Assembly: GCA_030015575.1 (NCBI GenBank)
Contig: CM057338.1
Location: forward strand, 308,515,827-308,579,826
Direction of reading: 5' to 3'
DNA from: Agapanthus africanus
Lineage: Eukaryota > Streptophyta > Magnoliopsida > Asparagales > Amaryllidaceae
Length of the DNA: 64,000 nucleotides
The position numbers were made by a program, and so were the translations under genes. Below are positions 11,299 through 20,809 of this stretch, piece after piece (positions within the stretch are counted from its first letter, which is position 1; each line of letters opens with the position of its first letter). The notes under the pieces were generated by a model, which saw nothing but the letters and a program-made list of their open reading frames with translations, ran no database searches and was not told the DNA's origin.

Positions 11299-12117
11299 GT
11301 GCTCTTCGAGTGTAAAGCTTCTGCTCTAGCTCACGCCATCAGCACTCCATTGTGGCCACGGTCGATTGTTCGCCCTTCTCTGAGGGACAGTGATTCAACG
11401 CTTATTCCTAAAGCCACTTGGGCAGAATCAGTCCCCCATACCGTTGGTATGCCAGTTCGTACTAGAGCTGGGGAAAAGATTCCTGATAAAGTACCAACAG
11501 CAGCGTCACCAAAGGCGGACACCGAAGGCGGGGTTGGGAAGTGCCGTGCAAAAGAGCCGAAGGGGAGGAGGTGCCCTTCTACCAGTGCTAGCTTGGGCCC
11601 TAAAACGAGGAAGAAATCGGCTGCCGGTATACTCGATGCTTTGCTTGAGTCTGAGCCTCTTCAGGATGAGCCTATATCTGTATATGAACCAGACGATGGT
11701 CTTCTCTTTCCTGGTACATCCGCCGAGGAAGCCGCTCAGTTGGCCGAGGCTTTGAAGCATTCACAGGATGAAGCTAAAAACGTGCACCCCAAGAAGGGAT
11801 GCTTTCCCCCTGTTGAATTCCGAGATGTTGATCTGGCCCCGACTATGTTACCAGTGGTTCCTCTGATGTTGGAAGAAGAACGGGCTCTCAAACAGCCAAT
11901 CTCGGCTATTTCTGAAGACAAGGCTGCTCTGAAGGTGGGTAGGGATTTATCTTCAATCGAATCCCGACGAGCACGACTAAACAAAAAAGTGCGGCGACTC
12001 AAAAAGGCCATTCTTCAGGCTCCATGGCATATCGATATGTATCTTTTATGTCCTTATCAGCCGATAATTTATATTACTTTCATATCGTATCGACTTTTAC
12101 ACATTTTTCCTCCGTAG
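11299..12117 (+). CDS. PMD gene, basic/acidic linker region
   Basis: It is in the same frame as the PMD domain, after a TGA at 11296. The product is low-complexity and charged: a Lys/Arg-rich stretch (RAKEPKGRRC, KTRKKSAAG) is followed by an acidic one and then a basic helix (RRARLNKKVRRLKKA). A nuclear-localisation role is possible but not shown. The end of the frame (from about 12040) reads as intron, because an acceptor-like TTTTTCCTCCGTAG ends at 12117 and the next exon (to 12309) is in another frame. An alternative is that AG|GTGAGT at 11295 is a real donor rather than a mutated CGA codon. Confidence 0.5.
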   Translation: MLFECKASALAHAISTPLWPRSIVRPSLRDSDSTLIPKATWAESVPHTVGMPVRTRAGEKIPDKVPTAASPKADTEGGVGKCRAKEPKGRRCPSTSASLGPKTRKKSAAGILDALLESEPLQDEPISVYEPDDGLLFPGTSAEEAAQLAEALKHSQDEAKNVHPKKGCFPPVEFRDVDLAPTMLPVVPLMLEEERALKQPISAISEDKAALKVGRDLSSIESRRARLNKKVRRLKKAILQAPWHIDMYLLCPYQPIIYITFISYRLLHIFPP

Positions 12118-12309
12118 GGCCTTCTGCAACGGGCACAGTTTCGAGCCCAGATCACGCCTCAGAGCCTCTGGTGTCGGCTTTTATTCCTCCAGCGGAGGTT
12201 GCCAGACCGGCCATAGACTCTGTAAATATTTTCAGTGATACACCGGAGAGTGTAGAGGAGATTACTGAAGCTGCTATCTCTCCAGTCCAGAATGGACGAA
12301 GCATCGGAG

Positions 12310-12377
12310 GTAATACATATATATATTTTTTGTTTTTAACGACCTCTCCACATGTCTAACCCTTTCCTTTTCCTCAG
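12310..12377 (+). other. Predicted intron, PMD gene
   Basis: Donor GAG|GTAATA, branch-like TCTAAC at 12355-12360, pyrimidine tract and TCCTCAG acceptor; 68 bp. Joining the flanks keeps an open frame into the exon that reads FWELASFIVDLSLEETF. Plus-strand splice signals support a plus-strand transcript. Confidence 0.7.
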
Positions 12378-12502
12378 AATTTTGGGAGTTGGCGTCTTTT
12401 ATTGTAGATCTTTCTCTGGAAGAAACCTTCCAGCGTTTACTTAATATGGCGGCCCGCACGCGATACCCCCCAGAGTATCGTCCTTTCCTCTGGCCAAGGT
12501 TG

Positions 12503-12579
12503 GTATTCCTTTGCCTATCCATTTTATATTTTCATGATGATGCTGATGTGCCCCTTAACTTTAAACCATAATCCTAGAG
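12503..12579 (+). other. Predicted intron, PMD gene
   Basis: TTG|GTATTC to TAGAG, 77 bp, connects the frame ending PFLWPR to an acidic exon (ADDEVEVLDGPGDLSDPP). A donor 4 bp upstream (AAG|GTTGGT) is an alternative but gives an early stop. Confidence 0.5.
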
Positions 12580-12646
12580 GCTGATGACGAAGTTGAAGTT
12601 CTTGATGGACCTGGGGATCTCTCAGATCCACCTTCTTTGGCCGTAG

Positions 12647-12726
12647 GTAAGTGACGCTTTAGCACTGGCATTCTTTTACTTATTCCTTGTTCGGAAAGGC
12701 GAATAATTATATACGCATTTTCACAG
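12647..12726 (+). other. Predicted intron, PMD gene
   Basis: Donor TAG|GTAAGT and acceptor TTTTCACAG, 80 bp. The frame stays open across the joint until a TAG just before 12804, which is probably a mutation. Confidence 0.65.
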
Positions 12727-13503
12727 TTTTGCTAGCCTTGACTCCACTAGAGTCCCGGATTTGCATTCTACCAGGCCCTTACGCTAGACGCGTATCTGAG
12801 TAGATGGTAAAACTGAGCATTCACTCACTGGCGACTCTTATTGAAGATCTTCGCGCTGCACTTCCGTTATGGCTGAAGAATTTGCTGTTGAAGGCAATGC
12901 TTCCTTGTTCGTTCTTGCCACCTACCATGACGAGGCGCTGGTGCGTACTGGGGTTAAATATTACCGTCAAGTGTAGGCTTCCCTACATGGAGTTGAAATG
13001 CATATGCCTCCCTTCTGATATCCTATCCATAAAAGCTAGCTTTCATGGGTAGATCGATCTGTGCACGGCCAATCTCCAGTCATGCGAGAAAACACTCAAC
13101 CGAAAGTTTTCAACAAGGAAGTTGGCTTCAAAGATTTTGGGGGAACTTCAAGCCCAGCTCATCACCAAGACTACTCAGGCCTATGAAATTTGGCGGGTTC
13201 TTCATGAGGCCATTATGGAGGTGGTGGCTCTTGATAAAGCCGTCATTTTTACACGCGAAATGGTTGAGACCTACAAGACTGCCGAGAAAGAGCTTGAGAA
13301 TCGGTTTTCCTCATACCAAAAACAAGACACATGCAGTGACTCAGCTTACGGCGTTGCTAGAGCTTGAGGTAGAAGTCCGGCAGAAAAATGACGATCAGTC
13401 GGCTTATTGAACCGCCCGCCGTCTTAAATACCTTGTCATTGTATATCTTTCTCTCTTCTTTTCTTTCCCCTTTTTTTGTATCTTGTATTCATTTGGATTT
13501 ATG

Positions 13504-13509
13504 AATAAA
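13504..13509 (+). terminator. PolyA signal of the PMD gene
   Basis: AATAAA at 13504, preceded by TTGTAT-type upstream elements (13470-13490), about 95 bp after the last coding stretch. This fits a plant mRNA 3' end on the plus strand. Confidence 0.55.
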
Positions 13510-13559
13510 AGACATATTTTATTTCATGCTTGCGCCTCTCTATCCTTTGATGTCTTGAT

Positions 13560-13715
13560 TTGGCGTAATGTAATTTATATACTCATTTCGGAGTTTGTAG
13601 TTTATGTACTCATTTCGGAGTTTATAGTTTATGTACTCATTTCGTAGTTTATAGTTTATTCACTCATTTCGGAGTCTCTAGTTTATGTACTCATTTCGGA
13701 GTGTTTTTAGTTTAC
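13560..13715. repeat. Tandem array of about 30 bp, five copies
   Basis: TAGTTTATGTACTCATTTCG plus GAGTT repeated from about 13570 to 13712. Most units form ACTC-ATTTCG-GAGT. It lies just after the PMD polyA signal. Confidence 0.85.
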
Positions 13716-13954
13716 CTTCCTTGGGTTTACAGGCAAACTTGTCCTAACGTTATACGCAGATAACCCCCATTCTTTACGACGGAGGTCCGTTAGGCTAGTG
13801 GTACTAGGGTTTTAGTCCGTGGTACCGTCGCGTTGGCTGATGTATTTCTCGATATGCGGTATTTAAGCCGTGATTCGAATAGCCCCATGATTGTCGTATC
13901 TCTGATCCCTTCGGGGGCTGGACAAGACGTCTTCAAGTAATCTCCTTAAGTCAT

Positions 13955-14700
13955 ATTACCGTCGGAAGAGAAAACGTTAAGAATTTTCCATGACGCTTTT
14001 TACTTGAGGTTGGGCTCAGTTTGGAGCCCCGATGAGTCATAACCACTCCGCACTGGTGTGGGATGATCTCTGATAGTCTTTTAGGTTTTATATGAGTTGC
14101 CTTCAAGACCCGAAGCTGGGAATTTACCGTTACTTCATTTTTTTTAACGATGTCGCGCCAATTCTTTGCTAAAGTAGGGCAGACATCTGTAAAACTTCTA
14201 TGCTGTACGTATTGCAGTTGAAGTCCGGAGCTAGGAATATGCCATTGCTCCATTTTTATTTGATAGCCGCATTCGCATCTTGCTGAAATGAGGGGGAATG
14301 TCGGGATGGTCTCTAGGTTGTATATGTACCGTCGAGACTTGGAGTTTAGGATTTTTCCATTACTCCGTTTTTGTTTCGACCCTTGGGTCTTTTGTTGATG
14401 TTGCGTCTGCACTGAGATGGAACGCCGGGATAGTCTCTGAGTTGTATATGAACCGTCAAGACTTAGAGCTAGGATTTTTCCATGGCTCCTTTTTGGTTCC
14501 AACCCTTGAGTCTTTTGTTGACATTGTATGTACATTCTGTTGGCATGAGAAGCACATCGAGCCGGAGTTTAGGATTTCGCTGTCACTCCTTTTTGATTTG
14601 GATCTTTGGAGCTTTTGTTGACGTCGCATCCGCACCCTGTTGGAATGAGAAGAACGTCGAGTTGATCTCTAGACTGTAGATATTGCCGTCAAGATTTGGC
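13955..14700. repeat. Diverged tandem array of about 120-135 bp
   Basis: About five units share the order AACCGTCAAGACTTAGAGCT, GGATTTTTCCAT, CTCCTTTTTG and TCTTTTGTTGACATTG-like words (for example 14330, 14450 and 14680). Divergence is high on the left. It has no convincing coding content; open frames here lack any family resemblance. Confidence 0.75.
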
Positions 14701-14859
14701 TCTCCCTTTGATGGAGCCTGGTGGGAAAATATGGTTCCCTTTATTTCATTTGTGCCTATGGATCGTATACAAGAGTCAATATGGACATACTTGTAGGGTA
14801 GAGGAAATTTTATCTTATTTTATTTTTTTCCCGTGATGCTCTACCATTTCAGCTTTTCA

Positions 14860-15060
14860 TACCGCAAAAGTCACGATTGCCCAATCATTTCGGCTATTTT
14901 TCGCGGTGCCCAATCATTTCGGCTATTTTTATATTTTTACTCGCTGCTTTTTATTGCGAGTTGCCCAAACATTTCGGCTGATTTTATATGCATATATGTT
15001 GTCCTGTCATTTCGGCTATTTTTATATGCATTTTTTTGCTACTCGCTGCTGTTTCTATTG
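14860..15060. repeat. CATTTCGGCTATTTTT array
   Basis: Four to five copies of (G)CCCAATCATTTCGGCTATTT. Each contains GCC...GGC around ATCATTTC, one with a G-T wobble. Two longer hairpins with ACTCGC...GCGAGT (from about 14940, and a wobble version from about 15037) alternate with them. Confidence 0.8.
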
Positions 15061-15283
15061 TGAGTTTGGAATCTAATACCAACCTTGGCATCAGTATCAC
15101 TATGACTGGAATATTGCCAGGAGCGAATCATCATTTGCCGTGAAAGGACTTGGAGTTTTACACCTGTTTAGGCATCAGCATCGCTACAACTGGGATATTG
15201 AGCGAATCATAATTTGACTTTGTTGATTTGAACAAAGGTGGCTTAGCAAACAGAATTAAGATCCCGTCGACTAAGGCTTTTTA

Positions 15284-15815
15284 ACTTTATGAGCTATAAG
15301 GGTCTCATAAAAGTATTTCTCCCTACGAGTCATGAGGATCTCGTAAGTGTATTTTCTCCTTAGGAATCGTAGGGATTCCCAAGTGGTATTTTCTCTCGTA
15401 AGTCGTAAAGATCTTCCAAGAGTGTTTTCTCCTTATAAGTCGAGAGGAATTACAAGTGTCGTTCACCATATAGGGACATTTCTCGCCATTGGTGGAACTT
15501 GATGGGGAAATGTTTATTTGTGCCCGTGGATTGTATACAAGGCGCTCAATATTGGACCGCCTGTAGGGCAACTTGGGGGATATAACGGCTTAAGAACAGG
15601 TTTGGATCCTTGTAGCATAAGGCTTTTGAATCTTATAAGCCATGAGGGTCTCATAAAGGGAATTCTCTTTACGAGTCGTGAGGATCCCATAAGTGTAATT
15701 TCTCCTTAGGAATCGTGAGGACTTCTAAGTGCGTTCTTCTTTTGTGAGTCGTAAGGATCTCACGCGGGTGTTTTATGCTCACAAGGTCGAGAAGACTTTG
15801 CAAGTGCATATGAAT
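15284..15815. repeat. Two hairpin arrays of about 38-bp units (345-bp macro-repeat)
   Basis: Units with TCGTGAGGAT or TCGTAAGGAT loops occur at 15286-15465 and again at 15634-15810. The two arrays flank an LTR-like piece (GTGCCCGTGGATTGTATACA, 15521). Stems differ but pair: TTTATGAG/CTCATAAA (15286/15304), TACGAG/CTCGTA (15324/15340) and GTGAG/CTCAC (15744/15759). A separate hairpin GGAATC/GATTCC sits at 15363/15374. Confidence 0.8.
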
Positions 15816-16125
15816 TTTTATTTTACGAGTTTGCACCCTTTTCGGGTTTTCACAAACTCGCCGGCAGTCCTAATGTTTTTACTCACGGCGCACTTTCGGG
15901 TTTTCATTCATGCCTATTTCGCTTATGGACATACCTTTTTTTGTGAACGATGGAACTCTCGAAACTAGTTTCACCGCAGGTGACCTATCTGTTTGCCGGT
16001 AGGACTTAGGGATGGCTTCATCGCTGGTGTAGCTGTGTTGCCAGTGGGACTTGAGTTGCAACCCTCGCCATTGAGACTTCGATTGCAATATAGATCTCAA
16101 GGGAGTGTATCACCGTATTTGGGGC

Positions 16126-16600
16126 GACGGGCTAGTTTAGGGACGTTCCGGTCCATTATCGCCATATTTGAGGTGACGCACTAATTTAGGGACGTTTCGG
16201 TCCAGTATCGCCATTTTTGAGGCGATTAATTAGTTTAAGGACTTTTTGGTCCAGTATCATCGTTTTGAGACGAAGTTTTAGTTTAAGGACATCTCGGTCC
16301 ATTGTTAGTTTAGAGACTTCTCGGTCCGTACTGCCATGTTTAAGGCAGATAATTAGTTTAAGGACTTCTCGGTCCTATATTGCCATATTTGAGGCAAGGA
16401 TCTAGTTTTGGGACATCCCGATCCGTTATCGCCATGTTTGAGGCGAATTTCTTGTTTAAAGTCATTTCGGTCTGTTATCGCCGTGTTTGAGGCGAATTTT
16501 TAGTTTAAGGATATCTCGGTCCAGTGTTGTCATGTTTGAGGCAAATTTTTAGTTTAAGGACATTTCGGTCCGGTGTCGCCATATTTGAGACAACAGAGCT
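16126..16600. repeat. Hairpin tandem array of about 49-bp units, about ten copies
   Basis: Unit TAGTTTAAGGACATTTCGGT, then CC, a short spacer, TCGCC-ATATTTGA-GGCGA. Units begin near 16132, 16182, 16229, 16279, 16305, 16352, 16402, 16453, 16501 and 16550. Both hairpins per unit show paired changes between copies. It sits immediately beyond the end of integrase and matches the array beside the 3' LTR (4440-4700). Confidence 0.9.
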
Positions 16601-16691
16601 TCTTTATATACTACTCTCAGAGTTTTTGATTCAGGAAGATAGCGAGCAGACACGAACGTCGTCATCTATCATTGACCTAGGTCATGACTCG

Positions 16692-17681
16692 TTAGGTGTA
16701 GTATTTTTTGAGGAATTGGCCATTTATTGGCCGGAAGGGTCTTTCGCCATGCATATCCATGAGCAGGTAGGCTCCACCTTGGTTGATTTTGTCTATGATG
16801 TACGGGCCTTCATAGTTTGGCTCGAATTTCCCCCATTTTGCACGATTGGGGATCATCGGTCTTTTGACGACTAGCACGAGCTAGCCTTGGCGGAATGTTC
16901 TCAGCCTAGTCAGTCTTTTGTATGACCGTGTCGTCCTTGCCTTATAAGCTTCCAGATTTTGTTGTGCTATAAGGCGAGTTTCGTCGGGGAATCAAGCTCC
17001 TCAAGCCGAAGGTGAGCATTTTCTTTATCTGTTAGTTCGTATCGAACCGCTACTCGTAGAGAAGGGAGTTCTATTTTCAAGGGGAGCACTGCTTCCGTGC
17101 CGAATACCAATGCATATGGTGTTATATTCGTGGTTGTTTTGAACGTTGTTCGGTACACCCAGGGAGCTTCATGCAGCCTTTCGTGCCAGTCTTTTTTGTT
17201 TTTGGACATCGTTTTCTTTATAATCTTTGTCAAGGTCTTGTTGAAAGCTTCAGCTAGATCGTTGGCACGAGAATTATAGACTGAAGAGTATCTCCAATCT
17301 ATCTTATGCTGTTGTGCGAAATGGCTAATTTTATGGCTTCTATAAGCTAGCCCATTATCCGAGATAATCCATCGCGGAGTACCGAACCGATAGATAATAT
17401 GTGTCCTGAAGAAATGGAGGATATTCTCCGTCTTCACCTCCTTTAGTGGTACTGCTTCTGCCCACTTAGAAAAGTAGTTGGTCGTTGCCAATATAAACCG
17501 ATCTTCTTTGGACGATGCCGGTTCAATAGGGCCAATTTTATCGGTTCCCCACATTTCGAACGGCCAGCTAGCCACTGTTGGGTATAGCGGATTTGGATGT
17601 TGATGGATGAAGTCCCCGTGGATTTGGCACGAGTGCCACTGCCTCGCAAATTCAAGGTAGTCCTGAATTATTGTGGGCCAA
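16692..17681 (-). pseudogene. Main element integrase, core and C-terminal part
   Basis: In the 202-residue open part (17575-16967), the catalytic triad is in place: Asp12 (WGTDKIGP), Asp73 (ISDNGLAY) and Glu109, with 35 residues between the last two as in DD35E integrases. A GPYIIDKI (GPY/F) C-terminal module follows at about 16800 after a stop. The zinc-binding N-terminus lies at 29990-30190, separated by the chromovirus insertion at 17682. Known: integrase inserts the cDNA into the host genome. It is dead here because of the insertion and stops. Confidence 0.85.
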
Positions 17682-20211
17682 TGTCACGCCCCGCTTTCCA
17701 GAGTACGCTAAGATAGGTACGTGCCATAGCCAACCATGCTACCTGTGGATAGGAAAATCCTTCCAGAGATATCAAGAACAGGAAAGTAGCTAAACTATCT
17801 AGTACATGTCCATAAGCCAGAATAACAGAGTCAAGAAATAATATAATATGCGGAAGCAAAAGATCCAAAAATAAAACACCTGGAAAGTAAAACTGGATAC
17901 CAACAGGATCCTCACCGCTCGGTATAACAGCGGCAATACTCCTGATCAGTCAGCAACCAGGTATAGGATCTGGGCCATGCAAAACCCAGACGTCAGTGCG
18001 TCATAACATCAAGCAATAATATATAAACAGGGTAGCAAGACATGCAAGTATGATCATAAAAGGTAAAGCAGGTGTAACAGCAATATAAATCAGGGCAGTG
18101 AAAGGTAGTGTGCAGTGAGTAATCTAAACTGGTCTATTGGGTTAACTACTCTCAAGTCTTTGAAATCAATTTGATGAATCATCGATGTAACTCAATAGTA
18201 TCCCGTGCGTGCCCGGGATCACGGTGAAGATTCTCGGGCTGAAACCGAGACATGCCGCTAGGCACTAAAAGGAAAAGGAGTAACGATGAATGATGTCAAA
18301 AGCATCAACCCAAGGCTGGCCTAGCCTCTAAAAGGTAGTGGGTAACGATGGATGATGTCAGCATCATCATCCCAAGGCTGGCTTAGCCTCTAAAACTGAT
18401 CAGTAAAGGTAGCGAACTGTCGAGTTACAAGTCAGGTTTCACCATTGATTTCCCCATACCCCCAAGTTATATGTGTTCAAGTCAGGTATTAAATAATCTG
18501 GAGCTAATGCCAACACAGGATCAGGCAGGTACAGGTTTGTCTGGATAGACAACAGGAAATGTCCGTAGGGACAACAGGTAAAGTTTGTTGGCATTAGTAA
18601 CCAGATCAGGTAACAGGTTAAGCCATGGTACATCAGGTCAAGTCAAGTAATGTATGGAGGTATCATGTCATGTCGAGAGGTGCACGGTACCATGTCATGT
18701 CAGGTAGTAGGTGTAACAAGTCATGTCAGGGGTGCACAAAATGTCATGTGGGTGCTCATAATCAAACTAAAAATAAGCAGGGGTATACAAAACAAGTAGG
18801 GTACTAATGGAATAATAAAATGTAACATTGTAATGTGGTATGCAAATGGGTACAGATTAAAATATATCGATGCACGGTTATCAGTTTGGGTTTAAGGGAT
18901 AGTTTCAACATTACTTAAATACAGTATAAAAAATATGGATGTTAAAATCATGTTAATATGTACTAAATAATCTAGAGATGCAATTGAATATAAATTAGGC
19001 TAGATGTATGCAAACGGTCGTCCGATAGGGTATAAACTATAAATGGGGCACTATGGGCTATGCAAATAATTGTTATTTGATTTAAATATGGATGTTGGTA
19101 CTATGTATAGTAAACTAAAATGCAACATGGTATGTTTCGAGCTATAAATCTAAAATGATATAATGGATATCGAAATGTTAACATGGAACATGCGGCATTA
19201 AATTCAATCTACCGATTCAATATGCAGTTGAATAAGTATAAAATAATACAATAGCATGTAGCAAGTTTTACTTGCCTCGGGAATGAAACAGTAATGCAGA
19301 CATGAAGCACAACCCTACTTGATGCACGATCACGGCTAGACTTTGGCTCGATTAAAAGTTGTGCTCGGCTAGATATTTGCTCGAGACGACGATCGCGACA
19401 ACGATGGATACAACACGGCGGCGATATGATTCGTCCACTGACGGCGATAGGGACTGGGACGCCACGGCGGCTCACTGCACGATGAAGACGGAGCGGCGCT
19501 CGACGAAGTCGACTGGGGTTATACTCACGGTTGCGGCGAAGAGGTTGCAGCGGCCGCGATGATGGAGAATAAGAAGACGATGGCTGGAGGAGGGTCTCGT
19601 CTCTGAACGGGTTCAGTTGTAGAACGGAAAAGAAGGAGAAGTCGATGATGGCGAAGGTGACGATGAACTGGGGTTGCCGGAGGTGAGGGAGCGGCCAAAG
19701 GCAGTGGGATCTTGGGGTTGGGTTGAAACAGGGTGTGTAGGGAAAGCTTGGGGTGCAGAGAAGTGAAGAGGAGGAGGTGACAAGGGAACGTCGACGAGGC
19801 TGGTCGATGGTGATGGTGCCGGCAACGGCGACATGGGCGAGGCAGAGGTTGCAGGGGGTAGTTTCATGGTGTCGGGGGTGTGCAGGTAAGGTCGGGTATA
19901 GGGTGAAGGAGGAAGGAGAGAGAAGAGAAAGGAGATAGAGATGAAGGCGAGGTAAGGCCGACGAGGCTATCGCCGGCAACGAGGTAGAATAGTGACGAGG
20001 TCGGGAAGTTGGGTTAGATGTCGGGGTTGAGGGGTTTGTAGAGGAGGAAGTAGGCGAGGTCGAGGAGTGGACGGGGGTGGAGGTTCGGCGGTAGTGGTGA
20101 CGGCGAGGCGAGGCAGGGGCGATGGGTTCGCGACGAGAGGGCCAGAGGCAGGAAAAATGAAATGAGGTGAGGAGAACGTGTGCTGGGATTAAGGGAAGGG
20201 GTTTAATAAAT

Positions 20212-20212
<1 letters not shown>

Positions 20213-20253
<41 letters not shown>

Positions 20254-20480
20254 CAGAGAGAGAAAGAGAGAGAGAGAAAAGAACCAGGGAAGAGAGAGAG
20301 AGAAACAGAAAGAGAGATAGAGAGAGACCGAAAGGAGAGAGAGATGGAGAGAGAATCACGAGAGAGAGAGAGAGAGAGTCAGGAGAGAGAGATAGAAAGA
20401 GAGAGAGAGAGAGATATTCTGTTACATATAAAAAATTTGGATTTAGAAAATATTAAAAAATATATTTACCGAGAGAGAGG
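20213..20480. repeat. (TA)n followed by (GA)n microsatellite
   Basis: About 15 TA units and then a long interrupted GAGAGA tract. The other LTR has the same compound repeat with different lengths (29105-29300). Confidence 0.95.
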
Positions 20481-20809
20481 CAGAGAGAATTGAGCTGCTG
20501 TGCAAATTTTAGTTATGAAAAAATATTTATTTAGTTAAAGAAAATTTTGTATGAAATAAGGAATATAATATTATAATATTAGTCCGTTTTGAGATTTTGG
20601 CAAATACAAATTTACACCAAAACACGCCCGGGTCGGGTCTAAAAATTCAGATTTAAAATATAGAAAATATATGTGACTTCCAAATTTCAAAATGAATGCT
20701 CAGTTAAAGAAAATGCATACCCCCAAGAACGGATGCACGTATGTGTGCGTAGCCATCCAAACACGTCCGTTTCACTGAACGGGATGAGAACAAGAAGCGT
20801 GGACCTTAC

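Larger units (their letters stand above)
9482..13410 (+). pseudogene. Plant mobile domain (PMD) gene, multi-exon, antisense to main element
   Basis: Seen: a plus-strand gene running opposite to the host retroelement, from an ATG at 9482 to a stop near 13408. Coding segments change frame across sequences with good splice signals (introns at 12310-12377, about 12503-12579 and 12647-12726), and AATAAA follows at 13504. Stops at 9734, 10837 and 11296 and frameshifts after 12860 and near 13340 break it. Known: PMD (aminotransferase-like) proteins occur in plant genes and inside several transposon types, and antisense frames between pol and the 3' LTR are known in Grande/Retand-type elements. Inferred: an element-borne gene, once transcribed by RNA polymerase II, now dead. 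The C-terminal part (13122-13410) is charged and helical, likely coiled coil. Confidence 0.75.

Noticed and set aside
11290-12117. Large intron from GTGAGT at 11295 to TAG at 12117
   Set aside because: The enclosed sequence is an open, charged coding-like frame in the same frame as the PMD domain, so a mutated CGA codon is more likely; kept only as an alternative.
13951-14621. Open frames on both strands
   Set aside because: They arise from a tandem repeat of about 130 bp; repeated codons give long frames without protein features.
19209-19979. Open frame of 256 codons on the minus strand in the chromovirus LTR
   Set aside because: It is Pro/Ser/Arg-rich low complexity over GC-rich LTR sequence, the second LTR copy does not keep the same full frame, and no domain is visible.
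20167-20493. Open frame made of Arg/Glu/Ile repeats
   Set aside because: It is a translation of the TA/GA microsatellite.
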